64,000 bases of DNA from Telluria mixta (GTDB taxonomy: Bacteria > Pseudomonadota > Gammaproteobacteria > Burkholderiales > Burkholderiaceae_D): assembly GCF_029223865.1 (NCBI RefSeq), contig NZ_CP119520.1:5456001-5520000 (forward strand), written 5' to 3'. Position 1 is the stretch's first letter. Each line of letters opens with the position of its first letter. Below the pieces are notes generated by a model. The model did not search any database. It was not told where the DNA came from and saw only the letters and a list, made by a program, of their open reading frames with translations. Positions 26,635-35,553 of the stretch are shown here, piece after piece. A program made the translations under genes and the position numbers.

Positions 26635-28743
26635 ATGGGTGCAATGAGCGACACCAGGCACAAGGAACCGATCACGTCGCGCTGGGACGACCAGCTCGCC
26701 GCCACGCTGAGCGAACCTGAACTGCTGCTGTACCGTTCCAATCTGCTCGGTTCCGACCTGCGCATCACGAACTTCGGCGGCGGCAATACGTCGGCCAAGA
26801 TCGTCATGACGGATCCGCTCACGGGCGAGCAGGTGGACGTGCTGTGGGTGAAGGGTTCCGGCGGCGACCTGGGATCGATCAAGCTGGACGGCTTCTCGAC
26901 CCTGTACATGGACAAGCTGCAGGCGCTGAAGCAGCGCTACCGCGGCCTCGAACACGAGGACGAGATGGTCGGCTACCTGCCGCACTGCACGTTCGACCTG
27001 AATCCGCGTGCGGCGTCGATCGACACGCCGCTGCACGCCTACATCGACCGTAAACACGTCGACCACATGCACCCGGATGCGGTGATCGCGGTCGCCGCGT
27101 GCAAGAACAGCCGCGCGCTGACCGACAAGATCTTCGAAGGCGAACTGGGTTGGCTGCCGTGGCAGCGTCCCGGCTACGATCTCGGCCTGAAGCTGGAACA
27201 GCTGTCGCGGGAACAGCCGCAGCTGAAGGGCATCATCCTCGAGGGCCACGGCCTGTTCACATGGGGCGACACCGCCAAATCGTGCTACGAGACGACGCTC
27301 GCGATGATCAAGCGCGCCGAGGAATGGCTGGCCGCGAACGTCAAGCAGCCCGTATTCGGCGGCCAGGTGGCCGAGCCGCTGCCGGCCGCCGACCGTGCGG
27401 ACCTCGTCGCCCGCCTGATGCCGCTGCTGCGCGGGAAGATCAGCCAGCAGGAGTTCAAGCTGGGCCACTTCGACGATTCCGACGCCGTGCTGGAATTCGT
27501 CTGCAGCGCCGACCTCGCGCCGCTGGCCGCACTGGGCACGTCCTGCCCGGACCACTTCCTGCGCACGAAGATCCGCCCGCTGGTGCTCGACTTCGATCCG
27601 GCCGCGCCCGATTTTGATCGCCTGGTGGGCAGTCTCGATCAGGCGCTGAGCGATTACCGCGCCGATTACACCGCGTATTACGAGCGCTGCAAGCGCGACA
27701 CCTCGCCGAAGATCCGCGACGCCAATCCGATCATCTACCTGATCCCGGGCGTGGGCATGCTGTCGTTCGCGAAGGACAAGGCAACGGCGCGCATCGCCGG
27801 CGAATTCTATGTCAACGCGATCAACGTGATGCGCGGTGCGAACGGCGTCGACGAGTACGTCGGCCTGCCGGAACAGGAAGCGTTCGACATCGAATACTGG
27901 CTGCTGGAAGAGGCGAAGCTGCAGCGCATGCCGAAGCCGAAGAGCCTCGCGGGCCGCATCGCCCTCGTTACCGGCGGCGCCGGTGGCATCGGCCAGGCCG
28001 TGGCGCGTCAGCTGCTGCAGGAAGGCGCGTGCGTGATGCTGACCGATATCGACGCCGAGGCGCTGGAAGGCGCGAAGCAGAATCTCGTCAAGGTCGCGGG
28101 CAAGGACAACGTGGCGACCGTGCAGGCCAACATCACGAGCGAGGATGAGGTGGCCGGCATCCTGTCCGCCTCCGCGCTGCGCTTCGGCGGCGTCGACCTG
28201 CTCGTGTCCAACGCGGGCATCGCGTCGGCCGCGCCGCTGGACGAAACGTCGCTGGAGGTGTGGAAGCGCAACCAGGACATCCTCGTCACGGGCTACTTCC
28301 TCGTGTCGCGCAACGCGTTCCAGATCATGAAGCAGCAAAAGCTGGGCGGCAGCATCGTCTTCGTGGGCAGCAAGAACGGCCTCGTCGCGTCGGCCGGCGC
28401 CTCCGCGTACTGCACGGCGAAGGCGGCCGAGATCCACCTGGCCCGCTGCATCGCGCTGGAAGGCGCGGAGCACGGCATCCGTGTCAACGTCGTCAATCCG
28501 GACGCCGTCATCCGCGGCTCGCGCATCTGGGACGGCAAGTGGAAGGAAGAACGCGCGGCATCGAACAAGATCGACACGGACGATGTGGAAGAGTTCTACC
28601 GCAAGCGCAGCATGCTGAAAAAGAGCGTGTTCCCGGAAGATATCGCGGAAGCCGTGTATTTCTTCGCCAGCGAAAAGTCGGGCAAGAGCACGGGCAACGT
28701 GCTGAACGTGGATGCCGGCAACGCCGCGGCATTCACGCGATAA
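26635..28743 (+). CDS. rhaD: Bifunctional rhamnulose-1-phosphate aldolase / lactaldehyde-type short-chain dehydrogenase
   Basis: A 702-residue fusion. Residues about 20-420 are a class II (AraD-like) aldolase with ITNFGGGNTSAK, VLWVKGSGGDLG, the metal-binding HVDHMHPDA and LEGHGLFTWG; it would split L-rhamnulose-1-phosphate to DHAP and L-lactaldehyde. Residues about 438-702 are a short-chain dehydrogenase with the NAD-binding VTGGAGGIGQAVA (near 445), SNAG and the catalytic YCTAK (Tyr592, Lys596), expected to oxidise lactaldehyde. GGAG eight bases before the ATG supports the start. This fused form is known from rhizobial, Bacillus and other rhamnose pathways. It is first in the plus-strand rhaD-rhaI unit, divergent from rhaR. 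Confidence 0.95.
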   Translation: MGAMSDTRHKEPITSRWDDQLAATLSEPELLLYRSNLLGSDLRITNFGGGNTSAKIVMTDPLTGEQVDVLWVKGSGGDLGSIKLDGFSTLYMDKLQALKQRYRGLEHEDEMVGYLPHCTFDLNPRAASIDTPLHAYIDRKHVDHMHPDAVIAVAACKNSRALTDKIFEGELGWLPWQRPGYDLGLKLEQLSREQPQLKGIILEGHGLFTWGDTAKSCYETTLAMIKRAEEWLAANVKQPVFGGQVAEPLPAADRADLVARLMPLLRGKISQQEFKLGHFDDSDAVLEFVCSADLAPLAALGTSCPDHFLRTKIRPLVLDFDPAAPDFDRLVGSLDQALSDYRADYTAYYERCKRDTSPKIRDANPIIYLIPGVGMLSFAKDKATARIAGEFYVNAINVMRGANGVDEYVGLPEQEAFDIEYWLLEEAKLQRMPKPKSLAGRIALVTGGAGGIGQAVARQLLQEGACVMLTDIDAEALEGAKQNLVKVAGKDNVATVQANITSEDEVAGILSASALRFGGVDLLVSNAGIASAAPLDETSLEVWKRNQDILVTGYFLVSRNAFQIMKQQKLGGSIVFVGSKNGLVASAGASAYCTAKAAEIHLARCIALEGAEHGIRVNVVNPDAVIRGSRIWDGKWKEERAASNKIDTDDVEEFYRKRSMLKKSVFPEDIAEAVYFFASEKSGKSTGNVLNVDAGNAAAFTR

Positions 28744-28762
28744 TAACCATTCAGAAGAAACA

Positions 28763-28787
28763 GCGGCACCGCAGGGCGCGGTGCCGC
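28763..28787 (+). other. Strong intercistronic hairpin between rhaD and rhaI
   Basis: A perfect 10-bp stem GCGGCACCGC/GCGGTGCCGC with a 5-base loop (AGGGC) sits 20 bases after the rhaD stop and just before the rhaI ribosome binding site. There is no T-run, so it is more likely a message-stabilising or processing structure than a terminator. Confidence 0.7.
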
Positions 28788-28803
28788 GACGACAGGAGAC
28801 AAC

Positions 28804-30099
28804 ATGACGACCCTCATCGATGCCGGTCTGGTGGCCGACCATAACGCGACGCTGGCCTCCCGGCTGGAAGCCGACTACGAGGCGCTCGGCGGCATGCTGG
28901 CCCGCCGCGGCCAGGATATCGAGGCACTGACGGCCCTTGCGCAGCGCTTCGCGGTCGCGGTCCCGAGCTGGGGCGTGGGCACGGGCGGCACCCGTTTCGC
29001 GCGCTTCCCGGGCCGCGGCGAGCCGCGCAACGTGTTCGAGAAACTGGACGACTGCGCGGTCATCAACGAGCTGACCCGCGCCACGCCTGCGGTTTCTCCG
29101 CACTTCCCGTGGGACCGTCCGACGGATGCGAAGGAGCTGCGCCAGAAGGCCGACGACCTGGGCCTCGCGTTCGACGCCGTCAACTCGAACACCTTCCAGG
29201 ACCAGCAGAACCAGGAACACACGTATAAATACGGCAGCCTGACGGCGAACAGCAGCGCCACGCGCGCGCAGGCCGTCAAGCACAACATCGAGTGCATCGA
29301 GCTGGGGCGCGAACTTGGCTCGAAGGCGCTGACGGTGTGGGTCGGCGACGGCGCCAACTTCCCCGGCCAGCACAACCTGCGCGGCGCGCTGGAGCGTTAC
29401 CTGGACAGCATGCGCGAGATCTACGCCGCGCTGCCGGACGACTGGAACGTCTTCATCGAACATAAACTGTTCGAGCCGGCGTTCTACGCGACCACCATCG
29501 CCGACTGGGGCACGAGCTTCGCGTGCGCGACGGCGCTGGGTCCCAAGGCGAAATGCCTCGTCGACCTGGGCCACCATGCGCCGAACACGAACATCGAAAT
29601 GATCGTCGCGCGCCTCGCGCAGTTCGGCAAGCTGGGCGGCTTCCACTTCAACGACAGCAAATACGGCGACGACGACCTGGACTCCGGTTCGATCAATCCG
29701 TTCCAGCTGTTCCTGGTCTTCAACGAGCTGGCCGATGCCGCGCTGCGCGAGGGCCCGGCGTTCAAGCCGGCCTACATGCTGGACCAGTCGCACAACGTGA
29801 CGGACCCGGTGGAAAGCCTGATGAACAGCGCGGTGGAAGTCCAGCGCGCGTACGTACAGGCCGCGCTCGTCGACCGTGCGCAACTGGCGGAGCTGCAGGA
29901 ATCGAACGACGTGCTGCTGTCGGCGCAGGCGCTCAAACAGGCGTTCCGCACGGACGTGTCGCCCATCCTTGCGATGGCGCGCGTGCGCTCGGGCGGCGCG
30001 GCGGATCCGGTGGCGTGCTACCGGGCGAGCGGGTATCGCGACAGGGTCGCGAGCGCACGTCCCGCGAAGGCGGGAGCGAGCAGCAGCGGGATCGTTTGA
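28804..30099 (+). CDS. rhaI: L-rhamnose isomerase (rhizobial/Pseudomonas type)
   Basis: A 431-residue TIM-barrel isomerase converting L-rhamnose to L-rhamnulose in the cytoplasm. Metal and substrate residues expected in the family are visible in FIEHKLFEPAFY, CLVDLGHHAPNTN and GGFHFNDSKYGDDDLD. GGAG lies just upstream of the ATG. It belongs to the RhaI group that pairs with the fused RhaD, distinct from E. coli RhaA. The last dozen residues (RPAKAGASSSGIV) are encoded partly by a REP half-element (TCCCGCGAAGGCGGGA at 30060-30075), so the natural C-terminus was probably different before insertion. A full REP pair follows the gene. Confidence 0.93.
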   Translation: MTTLIDAGLVADHNATLASRLEADYEALGGMLARRGQDIEALTALAQRFAVAVPSWGVGTGGTRFARFPGRGEPRNVFEKLDDCAVINELTRATPAVSPHFPWDRPTDAKELRQKADDLGLAFDAVNSNTFQDQQNQEHTYKYGSLTANSSATRAQAVKHNIECIELGRELGSKALTVWVGDGANFPGQHNLRGALERYLDSMREIYAALPDDWNVFIEHKLFEPAFYATTIADWGTSFACATALGPKAKCLVDLGHHAPNTNIEMIVARLAQFGKLGGFHFNDSKYGDDDLDSGSINPFQLFLVFNELADAALREGPAFKPAYMLDQSHNVTDPVESLMNSAVEVQRAYVQAALVDRAQLAELQESNDVLLSAQALKQAFRTDVSPILAMARVRSGGAADPVACYRASGYRDRVASARPAKAGASSSGIV

Positions 30100-30116
30100 G
30101 ACTGCGGTAACCGGAC

Positions 30117-30193
30117 GTCGCCCCTGCGCAGGCAGGGGCCCAATCTCGTGTGCGCGCACGCGACATTGGATTCCCGCCTGCGCGGGAATGACG
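30117..30193. repeat. Paired REP-type palindrome (BIME-like), copy 2
   Basis: The first hairpin at 30120-30139 has GCCCCTGC/GCAGGGGC; the second at 30170-30189 has ATTCCCGC/GCGGGAAT around CTGC. It lies between rhaI and the GH106 gene; an additional half-unit lies inside the rhaI 3' end. Confidence 0.8.
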
Positions 30194-30255
30194 GGAAATT
30201 TACGGCCGCCGGTGCTTCCGGCGCGTTCTGTCCACTCGTCCCGGAGTTTTCCCGC

Positions 30256-32943
30256 ATGAGCAAGACCCTTTTGGCGCTCGTCCTGTCATGCGCCTTCGCC
30301 GCGCACGCGGCCGGTCCGTCCACGACGTTCGCCGACGTCGCCCAGCACCTGCAATCGCCGCCACCCGACGCCCGTCCCATGATGCGCTGGTGGTGGTTCG
30401 GCCCCGCCGTCGTGAAACCCGAGCTGGAACGCGAGATCCTCGCGATGAAGGCCGGCGGTATCGGCGGGTTCGAGATCCAGCCCGTGTATCCGATGGAGCT
30501 CGACGATGCCGCGCGCGGCATCCGCAACGTGCCGTATCTCTCTCCCGAATTCCTCGATGCGGTGAGCTTCGCCAACCGCACGGGCCGTGCCAACGGCATG
30601 CGCGTCGACATGACCCTGGCCAGCGGCTGGCCCTACGGCGGGCCGCACGTCACCGTCGGCGAAGCGGCATCGCGCCTGCGCCAGGCCGTCGTCGACGTGC
30701 CGGCCGGCGCGGCGAGCTTCGTGCTGCCGGCCGTCATGAACGGCGAAAAGCTGATCGCGGCCTTCGTCGGCACGGGCGGCGATCCGGCGTCCCTGAAACC
30801 GCTGCAGGTGCAACCCGGTACGGACGGCCGCGCCGCGATCGCGCCGGACGGTGCGCCCCGCAAGGTCGTCGTGTACATCGCGAGCCGCACGGGCCAGCAG
30901 GTCAAGCGCGCCGCGCTGGGCGCGGAAGGCTTCGTCCTCGACCACCTGAGCCGCAAGGCCGTCGACCATCACCTCGCCACCGTGGCCGAACCGCTCATGA
31001 AGGCGTTCGGCGATGCGCCGCCGTATGCCGTGTTCTCGGACAGCCTGGAGGTCTACAACACCGACTGGACCGATGATTTCGTCGCCGAGTTCCGGCGGCG
31101 GCGCGGCTACGACATCGTGCCGCACCTGCCGGCCGTGTTCACGGGGCAGGGACCGGATGCGGCCGCCGTGCGCCACGACTGGGCACTGACGCAGACGGAG
31201 CTCGTGAACGAGCGCTACCTCACGCCGATCGACGCCTGGGCGAAGAAACACGGCACGCAGTTCCGCTCGCAGACGTATGGCGAGCCGGCCGTGTCGCTGT
31301 CCAGCAACCGCCTCGTCGCGCTGCCGGAAGGCGAGGGGCCGCAGTTCCGCGAATTCTCATTCACGCGCCTCGCCACCTCCGCGGGTCACCTGTACGGCCG
31401 GCCCGTCATCTCGGCCGAGACGTGGACATGGCTCCATTCGCCCGCGTTCGCGGCCACGCCGCTGGACATGAAGGTGGAAGCGGACCGCATGCTGCTTGAA
31501 GGCGTGAACCAGTTCATCGGCCACGGCTGGCCGTACACGCCGCCCGACACGATGGCACCCGGCTACGCGTTCTATGCGGCCGCCGTGTTCAACGACCACA
31601 ACCCGTGGTGGAACGTGATGCCGGACGTGACGGGCTACCTCACCCGTATGAGCTGGCTGATGCGCCAGGGCGAGCCCGCCAACCAGGTCGCGGTGCTGCT
31701 GCCGAACGACGACGTGTACGCGGCCCTCGTGCCGGGCAAGGTGTCGCTGTCGGCCGAGATGCACACCCACGTCACGCCCGCGCTGACGGCGCAGATCCTC
31801 GACGCGGGCCAGAACCTGGACTACATCGATGCCGAGGCAGTCCTCGCGCTGGGCGTGCGTTACCCCGTGCTCGTGTTGCCGCACGTGACGCGGCTGGCGC
31901 CCGAGGTCATCGACAAGCTGGCGGCCTACGTGCGCGGCGGAGGCCACATCATCGCCGTGGGCGGCGCGCCGTCGCTGGCGCCCGGCTATCTCGATGCGGC
32001 GCGCGTGTCCGCGACGGTCGCGGCGAAAGCGAAGACGCTGTTCGCGCATCCCAACGTGCGTTCCGTCGCGAACGACGATGCCGTCGGCGCCGCGCTGCAG
32101 GCCGTGCTGGCGCCCGACCTGAAGCTGTCGGCGCAGGCGTCCGACGTCGGCTTCGTGCGCCGCAGGCTGCGCGACGCCGACATCTACTTCATCGCCAATA
32201 CGGGCAACCGGCCCGTGCATGCGCAGGCGTCGTTTGGCGCCAAGCGCAAGGCGGCCGCGTGGATGGACCCGGACACCGGCCGCATGACGGCCGCCACCTT
32301 GCCGGCCGCGCTCGACCTGGCGCCGTATGAGTCGCGCGTGCTCGTGCTGGCGGATGTGCTGCCGTCGGCGCCGGCGCCCGTCGCGGCGACGACCGAGATC
32401 GCGGACCTGGGCCGCGACTGGACCCTGCGCTTCCCCGGCCAGGCGCAGGCGCAACGGCTGGCCGCGCTGCGTTCGTGGACGGACGATGAGGCCACGCGCT
32501 ATTTCTCGGGCGTCGCCACCTACGAAAAAGACATCGAGCTCACGGCCGCGCAACTGCAATCGGCGCGCCTCGTGCTCGACTTCGGCCCCGGCGCGCCGCT
32601 GGAATCGGCGCCGAAGGTTCCGGCCGGCATGCGGGCGATGTTCGACAGTCCCGTGCGCGAGGCGGCGCAGGTCTATGTCAATGGCCGCCGTGCGGGCGCC
32701 GTGTGGCATCCGCCGTATGCGGTCGACGTCACGGGCTATCTGCAGCCGGGCCGCAACCGCATCGAAGTCCGCGTCGCCAACCTGGCGCTGAATGCGCTGG
32801 CGGGCCACGCGTTGCCGGACTACCGGCTGCTGTCCGCACGCTACGGCCAGCGCTTCGTCCCGCAGGACACGGCCCTGATCGCGCCGCAGCCGGCGGGCCT
32901 GCTGGGCCCCGTCAAGCTGCTGGGCGGCGGCCAATCACGATAG
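30256..32943 (+). CDS. GH106 alpha-L-rhamnosidase, secreted
   Basis: An 895-residue exported enzyme (signal peptide MSKTLLALVLSCAFAAHA) that would release terminal alpha-L-rhamnose from rhamnogalacturonan fragments. GH106 signatures are MMRWWWFGPAVVKPELEREI, GGIGGFEIQPVYPME, ANGMRVDMTLASGWPYGG and the central FSDSLEVYNTDWTDDF. The C-terminal part is a galactose-binding-like beta-sandwich (EAAQVYVNGRRAGAVWHPP, GYLQPGRNRIEVRVANL). The ATG at 30256 is preceded by GGAG at nine bases. Rhamnose freed here feeds the adjacent RhaSTPQ importer. It is followed after 16 bases by a GH105 gene, with which it is presumably co-transcribed. Confidence 0.92.
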   Translation: MSKTLLALVLSCAFAAHAAGPSTTFADVAQHLQSPPPDARPMMRWWWFGPAVVKPELEREILAMKAGGIGGFEIQPVYPMELDDAARGIRNVPYLSPEFLDAVSFANRTGRANGMRVDMTLASGWPYGGPHVTVGEAASRLRQAVVDVPAGAASFVLPAVMNGEKLIAAFVGTGGDPASLKPLQVQPGTDGRAAIAPDGAPRKVVVYIASRTGQQVKRAALGAEGFVLDHLSRKAVDHHLATVAEPLMKAFGDAPPYAVFSDSLEVYNTDWTDDFVAEFRRRRGYDIVPHLPAVFTGQGPDAAAVRHDWALTQTELVNERYLTPIDAWAKKHGTQFRSQTYGEPAVSLSSNRLVALPEGEGPQFREFSFTRLATSAGHLYGRPVISAETWTWLHSPAFAATPLDMKVEADRMLLEGVNQFIGHGWPYTPPDTMAPGYAFYAAAVFNDHNPWWNVMPDVTGYLTRMSWLMRQGEPANQVAVLLPNDDVYAALVPGKVSLSAEMHTHVTPALTAQILDAGQNLDYIDAEAVLALGVRYPVLVLPHVTRLAPEVIDKLAAYVRGGGHIIAVGGAPSLAPGYLDAARVSATVAAKAKTLFAHPNVRSVANDDAVGAALQAVLAPDLKLSAQASDVGFVRRRLRDADIYFIANTGNRPVHAQASFGAKRKAAAWMDPDTGRMTAATLPAALDLAPYESRVLVLADVLPSAPAPVAATTEIADLGRDWTLRFPGQAQAQRLAALRSWTDDEATRYFSGVATYEKDIELTAAQLQSARLVLDFGPGAPLESAPKVPAGMRAMFDSPVREAAQVYVNGRRAGAVWHPPYAVDVTGYLQPGRNRIEVRVANLALNALAGHALPDYRLLSARYGQRFVPQDTALIAPQPAGLLGPVKLLGGGQSR

Positions 32944-32959
32944 CCAGGAGAACAACAAC

Positions 32960-34162
32960 ATGACTACGACCCTAAGACTTTCCCTGCTGGCCGCCAGTGT
33001 CGCGCTGGCGCTGCCGGCGTTCGCGCAGACGACCGGCTACCCGCAACCGACGCCGGCCATGCAGGCCATCATCGACAAGGACATCAGCCGCCACTTCGGC
33101 GACGCCCCGGCCGACGCGGGCCCGCTCGCGTCGGACCTCTCGCCCGAGCTGACGCCGGCCGCCATCGACAAGGCCTTGCGCAAGGTGGCCGACTGGCAGC
33201 TCGCGCGCTCGCAACCGTATTTCTCGCGCATCTGGACGGAGAGCGTGATGTACACGGGCTTCATGGCCGCCTCCGAGGCGACGGGCGATACGAGATACCG
33301 CGATGCGATGCTCGCGATGGCGCGCCATTACGATTTCCAGGAACGCGACCGCCTGCCGAATGCGGACGACCTGTCGATCGCGCAGACCTACCTCGACCTG
33401 TACTTCCAGGAGAAGAACCCGGGCATGCTGCGCCTGACGAAGGCCGAGATGGACGACCTGCTGCCGCTGGCGACTCTGAAACCCAACGATCCGCGCATCC
33501 CGTGGTGGTGGTGCGACGCGCTTTTCATGGCGCCGCCCGTGTGGGCCAAGATGTTCAAGGTGACGGGCGAACGCAAATACCTCGACTACATGCACCTGAA
33601 CTGGAAGCGCACGTACGACCTCCTGTACGACAAGGAAGAGCATCTGTACGCGCGCGATGCAAGCTACAAGGACAAGCGCGAGGCAAACGGCAGGAAGATC
33701 TTCTGGTCGCGCGGCGAAGGCTGGGTGATGGGCGGCCTGGCCAGGGTGCTGGACTACGTGCCGGCGGACGATCCGCAGCGCGGTTTCTACGTGCAGCAGC
33801 TGCGCGAGATGTCGGAGAAACTCGCGTCGCTGCAGGGCGCGGATGGCCTGTGGCATGCGGGCCTCCTCGATCCGAAGACGTATCCGTTGCCGGAAGTCTC
33901 GGGCTCCGCGCTGTTCGTGTACGGGATGGCGTATGGCGTGAATCACGGCCTGCTCGACGGCGCCAAATACCGCCCGGTGATCGCGAAGGCCTGGGCCGGC
34001 ATCCTGAAGAACGTGTACGCGGATGGCCGCGTCGGCAATATCCAGCAGACGGGCGCCGAGCCGGCGTTCTATCGTCCGACGTCGAGCTACGACTACGGTG
34101 TCGGCGGTTTCATGCTTGCGGCCGCGGAACTCAAGCGCATGGCGCACGGAGGCGTGCGATGA
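32960..34162 (+). CDS. GH105 unsaturated rhamnogalacturonyl hydrolase, exported
   Basis: A 400-residue (alpha/alpha)6-barrel enzyme with a signal peptide ending at AFAQ. GH105 enzymes hydrate and remove the 4,5-unsaturated galacturonic acid left at the non-reducing end by rhamnogalacturonan lyase. Visible features are IWTESVMYTGFMAASEATGD, the IPWWWCDALFMAPPVW segment with the likely catalytic Asp186, and FWSRGEGWVMGGL. AGGAG precedes the ATG. Its stop overlaps the rhaM start by four bases. The signal peptide implies periplasmic action, whereas many GH105 enzymes are cytoplasmic. No rhamnogalacturonan lyase (PL4, PL9, PL11 or PL26) was recognised in the window. Confidence 0.9.
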   Translation: MTTTLRLSLLAASVALALPAFAQTTGYPQPTPAMQAIIDKDISRHFGDAPADAGPLASDLSPELTPAAIDKALRKVADWQLARSQPYFSRIWTESVMYTGFMAASEATGDTRYRDAMLAMARHYDFQERDRLPNADDLSIAQTYLDLYFQEKNPGMLRLTKAEMDDLLPLATLKPNDPRIPWWWCDALFMAPPVWAKMFKVTGERKYLDYMHLNWKRTYDLLYDKEEHLYARDASYKDKREANGRKIFWSRGEGWVMGGLARVLDYVPADDPQRGFYVQQLREMSEKLASLQGADGLWHAGLLDPKTYPLPEVSGSALFVYGMAYGVNHGLLDGAKYRPVIAKAWAGILKNVYADGRVGNIQQTGAEPAFYRPTSSYDYGVGGFMLAAAELKRMAHGGVR

Positions 34163-34476
34163 GCGAGACGCGTGCATTCATCATGCGGCTGAAACCCGGC
34201 AACGTCGACGAGTACAAGCGTCGCCACGACGATATCTGGCCGGAACTGGCGGAGCTGCTGCGTCAGTCCGGCATTCACGACTATTCGATCTTCCTCGACG
34301 AGGCGTCGCTGCAGCTGTTCGCGGTACTGAAGCTGCGGCCGGGGCATACGGTCGCCGCGTTGCCGGAACATCCGGTGATGCGGCGCTGGTGGGATGCGAT
34401 GGCGCCGCTGATGGAAGTCGAGCCGGGGAACCGGCCAAAGGAGTGGCCATTAAATAGGGTGTTTCATTTGGAGTGA
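34159..34476 (+). CDS. rhaM: L-rhamnose mutarotase
   Basis: A 105-residue ferredoxin-like-fold protein that interconverts the alpha and beta anomers of L-rhamnose so that the isomerase receives its preferred form. Family features are RAFIMRLKPGNVDEYKRRH, DDIWPEL with its His and acidic residues, GIHDYSIFLDE and the paired Trp in PVMRRWWDAMAPLME. GGAGG lies seven bases upstream of the ATG, which overlaps the GH105 stop (ATGA). In rhizobia the equivalent gene (rhaU) lies inside the transporter operon; here it has moved to the end of the enzyme operon. Confidence 0.94.
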   Translation: MSETRAFIMRLKPGNVDEYKRRHDDIWPELAELLRQSGIHDYSIFLDEASLQLFAVLKLRPGHTVAALPEHPVMRRWWDAMAPLMEVEPGNRPKEWPLNRVFHLE

Positions 34477-34486
34477 GTCCAACAGC

Positions 34487-34566
34487 CGTCGTTCCCGCGA
34501 AAGCGGGAACCCATGCGTCGCGTGACTCTTGCCTCAGTATGGCTTCCCGCGTGCGCGGGAATGACG
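34487..34566. repeat. Paired REP-type palindrome (BIME-like), copy 3
   Basis: The first hairpin at 34491-34510 has GTTCCCGC/GCGGGAAC around GAAA; the second at 34544-34561 has TTCCCGC/GCGGGAA. It fills the convergent gap between rhaM and the acetylesterase gene, where it may act as a bidirectional transcript end. Confidence 0.8.
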
Positions 34567-34577
34567 GTGTCTGTAAG

Positions 34578-35540
34578 CTACCTGGCGGGATCCAGCAGCC
34601 CGCGAGCCTTGAGCCATTCTTCTGCCCGTTTCGGCCACTCCGACGCCGTCCCGAGCCCCGCCCGCATTCCCATCCCATGCGACCCATGCTCGAACAGATA
34701 CATCTCGGCCGGCGCCTTCGCCCGCGTCAGCGCCTGGTAGAACAGGATGCTGTTCTCGACGGGGACCGTCTGGTCTTCCTGCGTGTGGATGAGGAGCGTC
34801 GGCGGCGTGGCTGCCGTGACCTGCTGCTCGACCGACATCAGCCGCACGTCGGCCGCGGACGGATTCGCACCCAGCAGCGCCTTGCGCGAACCGGCATGCA
34901 CGGCCGGACCGTCCATCGCGATCACGGGGTACATCAGCATGAGGAAGTCGGGACGCGCGCTGACCTTGTCCAGGTCCGCGCCAGTGCGGCCCAGCGGGTG
35001 GTCGAACAGCGTGCCCGCGCTGGCCGCGAGGTGGCCGCCGGCCGAGCTGCCCATCACGCCGATGCGGTCCGGGCGGATGTGGTACCGTGCCGCCTGGGAG
35101 CGCACGAGGCGGACCGCGCGCAACACGTCGCGCAGCGGAGCAGGGTGGCCGAACTCCTGCATGCGATACTTCAGCACGAAGCTCGTGATGCCGAGGGTGC
35201 CGAGCCACGCGGCATACTGCTCGCCTTCGCGCGCCGTGGACAGCCGTACGTAGCCGCCGCCGGGGCAGATGATGACTGCGGTGCCGTTGGGGCGGTCGAC
35301 GGCGGGGCCGTACACGGTCAACGTCGGCTCGCTGACGTTGGACACGCGGCCGTCGTCGACGTGTTCCGGGCCGAGGCCGGGCTTCGCATCCGGCACGCCT
35401 TCGGGCCACAGCGGGATCACGGCCGTCGCTGTTATCTGCGGCGCCGCAAGGGTAGCGGAAGCGGCATCGACGGCACCGGCGAGCAGCGCGCCGGCGGCGA
35501 GTTTCATATAGCGTCTCCTGGTTTCATTCGAACGATTCAT
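34578..35540 (-). CDS. Secreted alpha/beta-hydrolase carbohydrate esterase
   Basis: A 320-residue esterase of the BD-FAE/acetylxylan-esterase-like group, likely removing acetyl groups from pectic or hemicellulosic substrates. It has the oxyanion segment ICPGGGYVRLS, the nucleophile elbow GVMGSSAGGHLAAS, an acidic region HTQEDQTVPVENS and the catalytic His in FEHGSHGMG. Two starts compete: ATG 35540 (AGGA upstream) gives a twin-arginine signal TRRRYMKLAAGALLAG, and ATG 35507 (AGGAG upstream) gives a plain Sec signal. The exact match to the Tat consensus favours 35540, leaving only 13 bases to the divergent DUF1080 gene. Substrate is inferred from the locus. Confidence 0.83.
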   Translation of the reverse strand: MNRSNETRRRYMKLAAGALLAGAVDAASATLAAPQITATAVIPLWPEGVPDAKPGLGPEHVDDGRVSNVSEPTLTVYGPAVDRPNGTAVIICPGGGYVRLSTAREGEQYAAWLGTLGITSFVLKYRMQEFGHPAPLRDVLRAVRLVRSQAARYHIRPDRIGVMGSSAGGHLAASAGTLFDHPLGRTGADLDKVSARPDFLMLMYPVIAMDGPAVHAGSRKALLGANPSAADVRLMSVEQQVTAATPPTLLIHTQEDQTVPVENSILFYQALTRAKAPAEMYLFEHGSHGMGMRAGLGTASEWPKRAEEWLKARGLLDPAR

Positions 35541-35553
35541 TTGAGGTCCTGAC

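Noticed and set aside
26422..30159. A 1245-codon minus-strand open frame across rhaD and rhaI
   Set aside because: The rhaD and rhaI motifs are intact on the plus strand, and the minus-strand translation shows only codon-bias composition.
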